Source: an uncultured Oscillospiraceae bacterium
GTDB lineage: Bacteria > Bacillota > Clostridia > Oscillospirales > Acutalibacteraceae
DNA length: 64,000 bases
Assembly (NCBI GenBank): GCA_949289045.1
Contig: CASEMN010000001.1
Location: forward strand, 1-64,000
Direction: 5' to 3'
The notes under the pieces: generated by a model
Databases searched by the model: none
Told to the model about the DNA's origin: nothing
What the model saw: only the letters and a program-made list of their open reading frames with translations
Position numbers and translations under genes: made by a program
Shown here: positions 10,208 through 20,100 of the stretch, piece by piece
How positions within the stretch are numbered: position 1 is the stretch's first letter
Layout of the letters: every line of letters begins with the position of its first letter

Positions 10208-11404
10208 TTAAGCAAGAATCTCGTGCTTAAGCTCATATCCCTTTCTGTCAAGGAACTTGTAAATTCTGTCAGCAGGGTTGAGAAGTGAGCTTACAGACAT
10301 ATCGTGGTTAAGAGTATCAATGATGTAAGCGATATATTTTGACATATCAACTTCAACATACCAGTCTCTTGAAAGAAGCTCAGGAGTTCTGTAAACAAGG
10401 TTTGTAGTAAATACCTTATCAATAAGTCCTTCCTCATAAGCCTTATCGAATGAAGCAAGTCCTTCGCAGAAAAGACCGAAGCAGGAGCAGACAAAAATTC
10501 TTCTTGCCTTGAGTTCTTTAAGCTTCTTTGCAACTTCGATCATTGATTCACCTGAGGAAATCATATCGTCAACAACGATGATATCCTTGCCCTCAACGTT
10601 TGTGCCGAGAAACTCATGTGCAACAATGGGGTTTCTTCCGTTAACAACTCTTGAATAGTCACGGCGTTTGTAGAACATGCCGAGCTCAATACCGAGAACG
10701 GTTGAATAGTAGATACATCTGCCCATGCCGCCTTCGTCAGGGGAGACGACCATAAGATTATCCTTGTCAATCTTGAAATCTTCAACGTTGTTGACAAGAG
10801 CTTTAATCATCTGATAAACAGGCTGAACGTTTTCAAAGCCTTTAAGGGGGATTGCATTCTGGACTCTGGGATCATGAGCGTCAAAAGTGATAATGTTGTC
10901 AACGCCCATCATGTTGCAAAGTTCCTGAAGAGCAAGTGCACAGTCGAGTGACTCTCTTGCGGAACGCTTATGCTGTCTGCCTTCATAAAGCATGGGCATA
11001 ATAACTGTAATTCTGTGAGCCTTACCGCCGATTGCAGCAATAACTCTCTTAAGGTTAGCAAAGTGAGCATCGGGGCTTACAGGAACTTCCTGACCATACA
11101 TTTTATAGGTGCAGCCGTAGTTGAAAACATCAACCACAATGAAAATATCAAAACCTCTTACAGACTGATTGATAACAGCCTTTGCCTCACCTGTGCCGAA
11201 TCTGGGGAAAGAGGCGTTTATGAGATAGGAATCACGCTCATAACCTGCAAAAGCGATATTCTCCTTATGTTCGCTCTCTCTCTTTGAGCGCCAGTCAACA
11301 ATGTACTTATCAATTTTTGCCGCAAGCTCTTCGCATCCCGGAACCGCAATAATACCGAGGCGACCGTAGGGAATGGTCTGGAAATCATTTGTAAAGTCCG
11401 GCAT
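10208..11404 (-). CDS. prs: Ribose-phosphate pyrophosphokinase (PRPP synthetase), long form
   Basis: A 398-aa protein of the Prs family, which makes PRPP from ribose-5-phosphate and ATP. The PRPP-binding loop VVDDMISSGES lies at 277-287, FDAHD at 174-178, SPDEGGMGR at 221-229, and a flexible-loop-like YEGRQHKRSAR at 140-150. It is about 80 residues longer than the usual 310-320, with extra sequence at the N-terminus (about 1-70) and the C-terminus (about 340-398). Long Prs variants occur in Clostridia, sometimes beside a standard copy. The start has AGGAGG upstream. It is monocistronic. Confidence 0.88.
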   Translation of the reverse strand: MPDFTNDFQTIPYGRLGIIAVPGCEELAAKIDKYIVDWRSKRESEHKENIAFAGYERDSYLINASFPRFGTGEAKAVINQSVRGFDIFIVVDVFNYGCTYKMYGQEVPVSPDAHFANLKRVIAAIGGKAHRITVIMPMLYEGRQHKRSARESLDCALALQELCNMMGVDNIITFDAHDPRVQNAIPLKGFENVQPVYQMIKALVNNVEDFKIDKDNLMVVSPDEGGMGRCIYYSTVLGIELGMFYKRRDYSRVVNGRNPIVAHEFLGTNVEGKDIIVVDDMISSGESMIEVAKKLKELKARRIFVCSCFGLFCEGLASFDKAYEEGLIDKVFTTNLVYRTPELLSRDWYVEVDMSKYIAYIIDTLNHDMSVSSLLNPADRIYKFLDRKGYELKHEILA

Positions 11405-11668
11405 AATAACAAATCCTCCTAAACGAATTTTTCTTCACCTCTATTTTACAATATTTTTTCTTTCATTTAAATAGCAAAAACAAACTATCTGGTTAGAATT
11501 AGCTGCGAGAATAAAGAAGGCTTTTGTCACTTTTGCTAAAATTTCGACATTTTCAAAAGAGATAATCAATTTTTGTAATTATTGTGATAATATTTCTAAA
11601 AGCCGAAAATATTTCATGGCTTAAAAAGTAGTATTAATTTTGCAATATTTAATGGCATAATATTATAC
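11405..11668. other. Intergenic region between divergent prs and the DUF1858 gene
   Basis: AT-rich sequence that must hold the prs promoter on the minus strand. A TAAAAT-like -10 lies about 45 bp before the prs start but lacks a convincing -35. I see no RNA gene, repeat or further ORF here. Confidence 0.5.
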
Positions 11669-11697
11669 TTGAAAACAGGTTTTCGATGCAGTATAAT
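11669..11697 (+). promoter_or_regulatory. Predicted sigma-A promoter of the DUF1858 gene
   Basis: TTGAAA at 11669-11674 and a consensus TATAAT at 11692-11697 with 17-bp spacing, 32 bp before the start codon. Confidence 0.75.
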
Positions 11698-11729
11698 ACA
11701 AATAGAAAATTGTCAGGAGGTATATAGCT

Positions 11730-11930
11730 ATGCAGATAGATAAAACAACCACAATCGGTGATATTCTTGATTATAACAGAGAAACTGCAACATTTTTCCT
11801 TAATATGGGAATGCATTGTCTTGGATGCCCTGCATCAAGGGGAGAGACAGTGGAGCAGGCCTGCCTGGTGCACGGCGTTGATGCAGATGAGCTTGTAAAG
11901 AATATTAACGAGTTTCTTGCGTCAAAATAA
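11730..11930 (+). CDS. DUF1858 domain protein
   Basis: A 66-aa cytosolic protein preceded by CAGGAGGT. The fold is that of DUF1858, with a CxxC pair at Cys30 and Cys33 (HCLGCPAS) and a third Cys at 45. Such small proteins, or domains fused to hybrid-cluster or redox enzymes, are thought to take part in redox or metal handling, but no defined activity is established. It stands alone between a strong promoter and a terminator. Confidence 0.85.
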   Translation: MQIDKTTTIGDILDYNRETATFFLNMGMHCLGCPASRGETVEQACLVHGVDADELVKNINEFLASK

Positions 11931-11943
11931 AAAGGGAAAGTGT

Positions 11944-11973
11944 GCCGCCCGTTTTCGGGCGGCTGATTTTTTT
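11944..11973 (+). terminator. Rho-independent terminator
   Basis: Perfect 8-bp GC-rich arms GCCGCCCG (11944-11951) and CGGGCGGC (11956-11963) with a TTTT loop, followed by TGATTTTTTT. It lies immediately before trmK, whose start is at 11985, so read-through or a promoter hidden further upstream must feed the next operon. Confidence 0.88.
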
Positions 11974-11984
11974 AGGTATAGTTT

Positions 11985-12677
11985 ATGAAAAATACATCAG
12001 TAACTTTGCGGCCGAGGCTTAAAGGAGCGGCGGATTTTGTGAGGGTAGGAAGCAGTGCCGCCGATATAGGAACGGATCACGGATATCTTGCGGCATTTCT
12101 TGTAACCGAGGGGATATGTCCCTTTGTAACTGCGGCGGATATCGGTGAAGGCCCCCTTAATAATGCCAGGGAAACACTCAGGGAACTTGGAATAGAAGAA
12201 AAAGTAAAGCTCGTCCTTTCAGACGGACTTAAAAATATAGAGCCTTTGTCAGCTGAGGATATAGTAATCGCCGGCATGGGCGGAACGCTCATAGCGGGAA
12301 TTTTATCCAGTTGTGACTGGATAAAGAATAATGAAATCCGTCTTATTCTGCAGCCCATGAGCCACGCCGAGGATGTAAGGGAATATCTTTATACAAACGG
12401 ATTTTCTGTTATTGAAGAAAAATGTGTCTGCGATACAGGCAGGGATTACTGTATAATCTGCGCCGAATATACTGGGAAAAATACTGAAAACATAGCGGGA
12501 CTTAAATACATAGGTAAGCTTTCGGATTGCAAGAATGATGTTGCTCAGCGAATAATTTCCCGCACAAAGGGTCATCTTGAAAGAAGACTGGAAGCTCTCA
12601 AAGAGGCAGGTAGGAATTTTGAAGAGCAGGCTCAGATAACTGAAAGTCTTAAATTTTTCTATGAAAAGAATCTATAA
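11985..12677 (+). CDS. trmK: tRNA (adenine(22)-N1)-methyltransferase TrmK
   Basis: A 230-aa class I SAM-dependent methyltransferase. The SAM loop ADIGTDHGYLA lies near residues 26-36, DIGEGPLNNA near 52-61, and the TrmK signature IAGMGGTLI near 94-102. Next come LQPMSHAEDVREYL and a C-terminal alpha-helical region. It methylates A22 of tRNA. It is followed 13 bp later by a Nif3-like gene, the usual trmK-yqfO arrangement of Firmicutes. No clear Shine-Dalgarno sequence is seen before the ATG, which starts just after the upstream terminator. Confidence 0.93.
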   Translation: MKNTSVTLRPRLKGAADFVRVGSSAADIGTDHGYLAAFLVTEGICPFVTAADIGEGPLNNARETLRELGIEEKVKLVLSDGLKNIEPLSAEDIVIAGMGGTLIAGILSSCDWIKNNEIRLILQPMSHAEDVREYLYTNGFSVIEEKCVCDTGRDYCIICAEYTGKNTENIAGLKYIGKLSDCKNDVAQRIISRTKGHLERRLEALKEAGRNFEEQAQITESLKFFYEKNL

Positions 12678-12690
12678 AGGAGCGGATACC

Positions 12691-13437
12691 ATGACAAAGA
12701 TAAAAGAAGTTCTTGAATATTTAAATAAGCTTTATCCTTTTGATACAAAAGAGGAATGGGATAACTGCGGACTTTTGGTAGGCGGCGGGGATAATATGGT
12801 TGAAAAAATCATGCTCACTCTTGACGTTACAACAGAGGTTGTGGAGCAGGCAGAGGAAGCTGGTGCCGACCTTATAGTGAGCCATCATCCTGTGATTTTT
12901 CATCCCATTAAAGCTCTTAAAGCAGGTACGGCTGTATTTAACCTTGCCTGTGCTGATATAGGTGTAATTTCCGTTCACACTCCTCTTGACGGAGCAAAAG
13001 GTGGAGTCAGCGAACAGCTTGCAAAGAAAATAGGTCTTAAGAAAATAGCTCACAGCGATTTTTCTCCTATGATTGTAACAGGTGAAATCCCTGCTACTGA
13101 CGTTAAAAAGTTTGCAAAGAAGCTTAAATCAGCTTTGGGCGGCAGCGTTCAGTATTCCGCATTTGAAAGGGAAATTAAAACTGTGGCAGTGTGTTCCGGA
13201 GCGGGTGGTTCACTTCTTATGGAACTTCCAGAAGGTTATGCCGACGCTTATGTAACGGGTGAAGCCGCACACCATAATTTTATCGACTGCGAAGAGCAGG
13301 GAACGGCACTTTTTGTCTGCGGACATTTTGAAACGGAGAATATTATTCTCGATGAGCTCGAAAAGGTTCTTTCGGAGAAATTCCCCGATATTGAAATAGA
13401 AAAGTCTCAGCAGAAAAATCCGAGACTTTCAATCTGA
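12691..13437 (+). CDS. Nif3-like dinuclear metal centre protein (YqfO/YbgI family)
   Basis: A 248-aa protein of the Nif3/NGG1p-interacting family, which forms toroidal hexamers with a two-metal site. Visible metal ligands are SHHPV (near 64-68), VHTPLD (near 95-100) and the C-terminal GHFETEN (near 217-223). The upstream ATG at 12661 lies inside trmK and was rejected: the ATG at 12691 follows AAAGGAGCGG at good spacing. The function is debated (possible GTP cyclohydrolase-like hydrolase). The linkage to trmK is conserved. Confidence 0.92.
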   Translation: MTKIKEVLEYLNKLYPFDTKEEWDNCGLLVGGGDNMVEKIMLTLDVTTEVVEQAEEAGADLIVSHHPVIFHPIKALKAGTAVFNLACADIGVISVHTPLDGAKGGVSEQLAKKIGLKKIAHSDFSPMIVTGEIPATDVKKFAKKLKSALGGSVQYSAFEREIKTVAVCSGAGGSLLMELPEGYADAYVTGEAAHHNFIDCEEQGTALFVCGHFETENIILDELEKVLSEKFPDIEIEKSQQKNPRLSI

Positions 13438-13461
13438 TAAAACCGAAAGGAAAAACAGTTA

Positions 13462-15219
13462 ATGGCACTTGACGGCATTTTCCTGCACTATTTGTGCAGT
13501 GAAATAAACGAAAAAATGAAGGGAGCGAAGGTGGATAAAGTCTTTCAGCCCTCAAAGGAGGAGCTTGTTTTTCTCCTGAGAAGCCGAGAGGGGAACGCAA
13601 GACTTTATATTTCTTCGAGGGCAAATAGCCCCAGAGTAAATTTCACTGAGAATGCTCCCGATAATCCGGCGAATCCTCCGATGCTGTGTATGCTTCTTAG
13701 AAAAAAGCTCTGCGGATGCACCTTTGAGGGGATGAGCCAGTATGAAAACGACAGAGTTGCGTTTTTAAAGTTTACAGGTACCGATGAGCTTGGTGACCCG
13801 GCGGAATATACCCTGTGCGTTGAAATAATGGCAAAGCATAGCAATATAATACTTGTGGATAAAAAGGGAGTCATCATAGATTCCGTTAAACGTGTTGATT
13901 CCTCAAAATCCTCTTACCGAGTTGTACTTCCGGGAGAAAAATATATTCTCCCTCCAAAGCAGAATAAACTGATGCTTAAAGGTGAGAACGTAAGCACAAT
14001 AATTACCCTTTTAAAATCTTCAGATAAATTTCTTTCCAAAGCTCTCCTTAACGTAGTGCAGGGACTTTCGCCTCTTTCAGCTCGTGAGATTGCTTTCGAG
14101 GTGCTCGGTAATTGCGATGTTTCCTGTGCTATTATGAGTGATGAAGAATGGTGCAGTCTTGAAGCTTTGCTTCAGAATATGTCTGAGAAAATATCCAAGG
14201 GCGAGAGCTGTCCCCAGGTTGTGTTCGGTGAGGACTCAAAGCCACGTGATTTTTCCTTTATGCCCCTTAATCAGTATAAAGGAATGAAAATGAGGGAGTA
14301 CAGTTCATGTTCTGAGCTTCTCGACTTTTTCTATACGGAAAAGGACAGAGCGGAGAGAATACATCAGCGTGCTCAGGATTTGTTCAGGCTTCTTAGCAAT
14401 ACCATTGAAAGAGTCAGCCGCAGAATTAATATGCAGACAGCGGAGCTTAATGAAAGCGAAGATAGGGAAAAGCTGCGTATTTATGCGGAGCTTATAAGCG
14501 CAAATCAGTACAGACTGGGAAAAGGCGCACAGTTTTATGATGTTGAAAACTATTATGATGACAATAAGCCTGTGAGAATACCGTGCAGTCCCGCCCTTTC
14601 TCCCATTCAGAATTCACAGAAATATTTCAAGGAATATAAAAAAGCATTTGTGGCTGAGAAGAAGCTTACGGAGCTTATTGCTGAGGGTAAACAGGAGCTC
14701 CAGTATGTCCAGTCACTTATGGACATTTTAAGCAGATGTTCGGGGGAAGCGGACCTTTCGGCTCTTCGTGAAGAGCTTATACAGGCGGGGTACATAAAGA
14801 TGAGAAGTACCAGCGGAAGAAAGGCGAGAAAGGAAAAGCCTCTTGCACCAATGCGCTTTGTGACAGATACGGGGAAGACGGTTTTTGTTGGCAGAAACAA
14901 TCTGCAAAACGATAAACTTACCCTTAAAACAGCAGCCAAAAACGATATGTGGTTTCACCTTAAAAACGCCCCAGGCTCCCATGTTATACTGGAAACCAAG
15001 GGAGAAGAGCCGGAGGATATAGACATTTTTCAGGCTGCAACACTTGCTTCATGGTTCAGCAGTGCGAGGGAAAGCTCAAAAACGGAAATAGACTATACTC
15101 AGGTAAAAAATGTTAAAAAGCCTTCCAGTTCAAAACCGGGAATGGTTATATACGACCATTATAGTACGATAATAGTTGACCCCGATTCCGAAATGGTCAA
15201 AAAGCTTTCAAAGCAGTAA
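13462..15219 (+). CDS. rqcH: Rqc2 homologue RqcH (NFACT family)
   Basis: A 585-aa protein with the full NFACT layout: NFACT-N (LHYLCSEINEKMKGAKVDKV onward), helix-hairpin-helix region (GLSPLSAREIAF near 198-209), a long coiled-coil middle domain (about 290-440), and the C-terminal NFACT-R domain with NDMWFHLKNAPGSHVI near 494-509. RqcH binds stalled 50S-peptidyl-tRNA complexes and directs alanine tailing of the nascent chain for degradation. Older annotations call it fibronectin-binding protein. The start is preceded by AAAGGAAAAAC. The gene is last in its cluster, before a hairpin. Confidence 0.95.
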   Translation: MALDGIFLHYLCSEINEKMKGAKVDKVFQPSKEELVFLLRSREGNARLYISSRANSPRVNFTENAPDNPANPPMLCMLLRKKLCGCTFEGMSQYENDRVAFLKFTGTDELGDPAEYTLCVEIMAKHSNIILVDKKGVIIDSVKRVDSSKSSYRVVLPGEKYILPPKQNKLMLKGENVSTIITLLKSSDKFLSKALLNVVQGLSPLSAREIAFEVLGNCDVSCAIMSDEEWCSLEALLQNMSEKISKGESCPQVVFGEDSKPRDFSFMPLNQYKGMKMREYSSCSELLDFFYTEKDRAERIHQRAQDLFRLLSNTIERVSRRINMQTAELNESEDREKLRIYAELISANQYRLGKGAQFYDVENYYDDNKPVRIPCSPALSPIQNSQKYFKEYKKAFVAEKKLTELIAEGKQELQYVQSLMDILSRCSGEADLSALREELIQAGYIKMRSTSGRKARKEKPLAPMRFVTDTGKTVFVGRNNLQNDKLTLKTAAKNDMWFHLKNAPGSHVILETKGEEPEDIDIFQAATLASWFSSARESSKTEIDYTQVKNVKKPSSSKPGMVIYDHYSTIIVDPDSEMVKKLSKQ

Positions 15220-15232
15220 ACACCCAAACTTA

Positions 15233-15260
15233 AAAGCCGATGCAGTTTTGCATCGGCTTT
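15233..15260. terminator. Hairpin between converging rqcH and NUDIX genes
   Basis: Perfect 12-bp arms AAAGCCGATGCA and TGCATCGGCTTT with a GTTT loop. The tail is TTTATCTTATAT on plus and TTTTAAGTTT on minus, so it probably serves both genes. Confidence 0.8.
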
Positions 15261-15263
15261 ATC

Positions 15264-15770
15264 TTATATATCGTTATTTTCAAAAAAATAGCTGAGTGTG
15301 TCTACAAGAAGTTTTTCGTCATAAAGCTTGCGGATTTCTTCTTTGCTGAGCCATTTTGACTGTTCTACCTCTTTCGTTTCGGCTTTATCTAAATGAGCTT
15401 CACCGTCATACTCAAAGCACCATACGTCCAGTATATCGTTAAACTTTCTTCTGCCAAATGCTTTTCGCACTTTTGAGAAAATGAGTTTGCCTTTATCAGG
15501 GGATAAGTCAATTCCGACTTCTTCCTTCACTTCTCTTAATGCACCTTGTAAGCTGTTTTCTCCCTTTAAAACGGAACCGCCTACGGTTTCCCACATAAGG
15601 GGACAGGTGGGTCTGTCTGCCGCACGCTGAGAAATAAGATATTGACCCTTTGAGTTTTTAATCCAGACGTGAACAACTAAATGAAATAAATTTTCCGGCA
15701 GTTCTTTGCCTCTTACGTGGCTTTTGCCTGTTAAAATTCTGTCCTCGGTGTATAAATCCCACAGTTCCAT
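15264..15770 (-). CDS. NUDIX hydrolase
   Basis: A 168-aa protein with a perfect NUDIX box at residues 65-87 (G65, E71, R79-E80, E83-E84, G86). The N-terminal part (MELWDLYTEDRILTGKSH) resembles the Idi-like group of NUDIX proteins annotated as isopentenyl-diphosphate isomerase-like, but the substrate (nucleoside diphosphate derivative or otherwise) is undetermined. It is monocistronic on the minus strand. The ATG follows GGGAGG about nine bases upstream. Confidence 0.9.
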   Translation of the reverse strand: MELWDLYTEDRILTGKSHVRGKELPENLFHLVVHVWIKNSKGQYLISQRAADRPTCPLMWETVGGSVLKGENSLQGALREVKEEVGIDLSPDKGKLIFSKVRKAFGRRKFNDILDVWCFEYDGEAHLDKAETKEVEQSKWLSKEEIRKLYDEKLLVDTLSYFFENNDI

Positions 15771-15842
15771 TTTAAAGCCTCCCTTTTTGTTGGTTCAGCT
15801 ATTATCTCACAAAAATAAAACTTCTACAAGTAAAAAAACAAA

Positions 15843-15871
15843 AGAAAAAGTCCGGTTAGAAGCCGGACTTT
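15843..15871 (-). terminator. Rho-independent terminator of the DEAD-box helicase gene
   Basis: Nine-bp arms AAAGTCCGG (15847-15855) and CCGGACTTT (15863-15871). On the minus strand the stem is followed by TTTCTTTTGTTTTTT. Confidence 0.85.
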
Positions 15872-15883
15872 GATTTTAATATC

Positions 15884-17596
15884 TTACAGCTTTCTTGTCA
15901 CTGTTTTATATCCCATTATCTTGCAGCCCTTCATTGCGTCGAGAACCTTTTTGGTGTTCTCCTTGGGCACTGAAACAATGGTGCAGGATTCAAGTATTTC
16001 AATTCTTCCGAAAGTTTTTCCGGGAAGTCCCGATTCTCCTGCAACAGCTCCTAAAATGTGAGCGGCACTTACTCTGTGCTTTTTGCCCACATTTATGCTG
16101 ATTTTATCCATTCCGCTTTCGTCAGTGTGTTCACGGCGGGGAGCACGTGCTGCGCTTCTTGTGTTCTGCTTTCTTCTGTCGCCCTGCTGAGAACGTCCAC
16201 GGCGGTCACGATCGGAATCGCTTCTGCGGTTCATTGTAAGACGGATTTTCTTACCCTCTTCCTCGAATGCTATATCATCATGCTTGTTGTGGGTGTTGTA
16301 GCTGCCTGTTTCAATCAGCTTCTTTATAAGTGCGCCGCAGATTTCAACTGATGAATAGCTTCCGAAAAGGGAGTCGAGAATTTCGTTAAACTCTTCAAGA
16401 CCGCCTTCTTCGATTGTTTTGCTGATTTCTTCCGTAAGCTTTACATTTAAAGCGTCACTGAGTTCATCGCTTGTGGGTATACGCATAAGATGAATTTTTG
16501 ATTTTGTGTATCTCTCAATGTCGTGAAGCTCATAAATCTGCCTGCGTCCGCATACAAAAGTGTAAGCAGTTCCCTGTTTGCCGATTCTTCCTGTACGTCC
16601 TATTCTGTGTACATAGTATTCGAGATCCTGTGGAATGTCGTAGTTAAATACCGCTTCAACATCGTCAACGTCAATGCCTCTTGCGGCAACGTCTGTGGCA
16701 ATAAGAATACTTATTTTTCCCTTACGGTAGCCGTTCATTATTCTGGTACGGTCGTTCTGCTTCATGTCGCCGTGAAGTCCGCCTACACAGTAACCCATTG
16801 CGCTGAGTTCCTCTGCAAGATCGCCGACCTGTTTTTTGGTGTTGCAGAAAACTATGGAGCGGGAGGGATTATATCTGTCAAGCAGTCTGCTCAAAGCCTC
16901 CGTTTTCTTACCAGCGGGAATTTCGTAGTAATACTGGTCGATGTTTGGAACAGTGATTTCTTCCCTTGTGATTTTTACTATTTCCGGCTCATGCTGATAG
17001 AGCTTTGTAATCTCCATTATCTCGTCGCTCATAGTGGCTGAAAAGAGAATGGTCTGTCTTTCCTCGGGAACATCTTTAAGGATTGTTTCAATATCCTCTC
17101 TGAATCCCATGCTGAGCATTTCGTCGGCTTCATCGAGAATGACCATTTTAAGGTGAGAGAAAGAAATTGTCTTTCTGCGCATATGGTCCATGACTCTGCC
17201 GGGAGTACCAACTATAATCTGTGCTCCGCCTTTAAGAGCCTCGAATTGTCTTTCAATAGGCTGACCGCCGTAAATAGGAACGGTCTTTATAAAGCGTTTG
17301 TACTTGGTAAGCTTTTTAATTTCATCACATGCCTGAATTGCGAGCTCTCTTGTAGGACAGAGAATGAGAATCTGAGTGGCTTTTTTAAGAGCCTTGTCAA
17401 TAATTTCAATGGCGGGTATGCTGAAAGCTGCTGTTTTTCCCGTACCTGTATGGGAATGGCCTATAACGTCCTTGCCGCTGAGTATAAGGGGAATGCTCTC
17501 CGCCTGAATACCTGTGGCTTCTTCAAAACCGATGTCGCTTATGGCGTGTTTTATCTCTTCGGAAATTGGCATTTCGGAAAACTGTTTAATAATCAT
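15884..17596 (-). CDS. DEAD-box RNA helicase with C-terminal DbpA/RRM domain
   Basis: A 570-aa ATP-dependent RNA helicase. The Q motif is GFEEATGIQ and motif I is HTGTGKT (49-55, with His in place of the usual Gln). Motif II is DEAD, motif III SAT (LFSATMS) and motif VI HRIGRTGR. A basic, Arg/Gly/Ser-rich linker (SDSDRDRRGRSQQGDRR) leads to a C-terminal DbpA-type RNA-binding domain (about 495-565, ILGAVAGESGLPGKTFGRIE). The layout matches DeaD/CsdA and CshA-like helicases acting in ribosome assembly, cold adaptation and RNA decay. The ATG follows AAGAGGAA. It is monocistronic. Confidence 0.95.
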   Translation of the reverse strand: MIIKQFSEMPISEEIKHAISDIGFEEATGIQAESIPLILSGKDVIGHSHTGTGKTAAFSIPAIEIIDKALKKATQILILCPTRELAIQACDEIKKLTKYKRFIKTVPIYGGQPIERQFEALKGGAQIIVGTPGRVMDHMRRKTISFSHLKMVILDEADEMLSMGFREDIETILKDVPEERQTILFSATMSDEIMEITKLYQHEPEIVKITREEITVPNIDQYYYEIPAGKKTEALSRLLDRYNPSRSIVFCNTKKQVGDLAEELSAMGYCVGGLHGDMKQNDRTRIMNGYRKGKISILIATDVAARGIDVDDVEAVFNYDIPQDLEYYVHRIGRTGRIGKQGTAYTFVCGRRQIYELHDIERYTKSKIHLMRIPTSDELSDALNVKLTEEISKTIEEGGLEEFNEILDSLFGSYSSVEICGALIKKLIETGSYNTHNKHDDIAFEEEGKKIRLTMNRRSDSDRDRRGRSQQGDRRKQNTRSAARAPRREHTDESGMDKISINVGKKHRVSAAHILGAVAGESGLPGKTFGRIEILESCTIVSVPKENTKKVLDAMKGCKIMGYKTVTRKL

Positions 17597-17627
17597 AAGT
17601 TCCTCTTTTCAAAAATTTATCCCGGTT

Positions 17628-17656
17628 ATTATACTACAAAAAACTGTAATCTTTAA
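17628..17656 (-). promoter_or_regulatory. Possible promoter of the helicase gene
   Basis: On the minus strand a consensus TATAAT (17633-17628) lies 31 bp upstream of the start. The -35 (TTAAAG, 17656-17651) is weak at 17-bp spacing. The rest of the 311-bp gap up to the groES promoter (17657-17810) shows nothing I recognise. Confidence 0.45.
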
Positions 17657-17810
17657 AATAAAAATGCTCTTAAATGAAAAAACGGCAACTTTGCCAATAA
17701 TAAAAGAAGATGCAGCTCTAATAATGTGACAATCAATAGTGAAAAAGGGGTTCGATTGTGACCAAAGGTTATTTTATATGTAACATAATTGTGAACTTTT
17801 AAAAAACCCC

Positions 17811-17839
17811 TTGATTTTTAATGCAAAAGTGTCTAAAAT
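17811..17839 (+). promoter_or_regulatory. Predicted sigma-A promoter of groESL
   Basis: TTGATT at 17811-17816 and TAAAAT at 17834-17839 with 17-bp spacing. The predicted transcript start falls at the CIRCE operator. Confidence 0.75.
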
Positions 17840-17844
17840 ATGTT

Positions 17845-17871
17845 TTAGCACTCAAGGAGTTAGAGTGCTAA
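17845..17871. promoter_or_regulatory. CIRCE element (HrcA operator)
   Basis: A perfect TTAGCACTC-N9-GAGTGCTAA inverted repeat just downstream of the -10. HrcA binds CIRCE to repress class I heat-shock genes; hrcA itself is not in this window. Confidence 0.97.
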
Positions 17872-17877
17872 ACTTAA

Positions 17878-18192
<315 letters not shown>

Positions 18193-18216
18193 TTAACTTT
18201 CTTTTGGAGGTAATGA

Positions 18217-19857
<1,641 letters not shown>

Positions 19858-19892
19858 TTTAAACAGTTAAACTAACTGTCGGTTTGTTTATC

Positions 19893-19928
19893 AGAGCCGG
19901 ATACTGTAAAAGGTATCCGGCTCTTTTC
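19893..19928 (+). terminator. Rho-independent terminator of groESL
   Basis: Perfect 11-bp arms GAGCCGGATAC (19894-19904) and GTATCCGGCTC (19913-19923), followed by TTTTC. Confidence 0.9.
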
Positions 19929-20002
19929 TGTGTAAGATATATAATGCATTTAGGCTTAATTTGTGCAATGTAAATGAATGTACAAAAAAGATTAAAAATT
20001 GA

Positions 20003-20030
20003 TTGACTTTTTAATTAAAATATGTAAAAA
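20003..20030 (+). promoter_or_regulatory. Possible promoter of the metallophosphoesterase gene
   Basis: TTGACT at 20003-20008 and TAAAAA at 20025-20030 with 16-bp spacing. Confidence 0.45.
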
Positions 20031-20100
20031 TTAACTCCGTTAATAAATGACGGGCGATGTGATCGCTCGTTTTAAACTTTTATTGAGGAGAAGATGTTTT

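Noticed and set aside
12661..12690. Upstream start for the Nif3-like gene
   Set aside because: It lies inside trmK, and only the ATG at 12691 has AAAGGAGCGG at proper spacing.
17153..17656. Long plus-strand frame opposite the DEAD-box gene
   Set aside because: It is antisense to a clear helicase gene, has no recognisable domain and no ribosome site.
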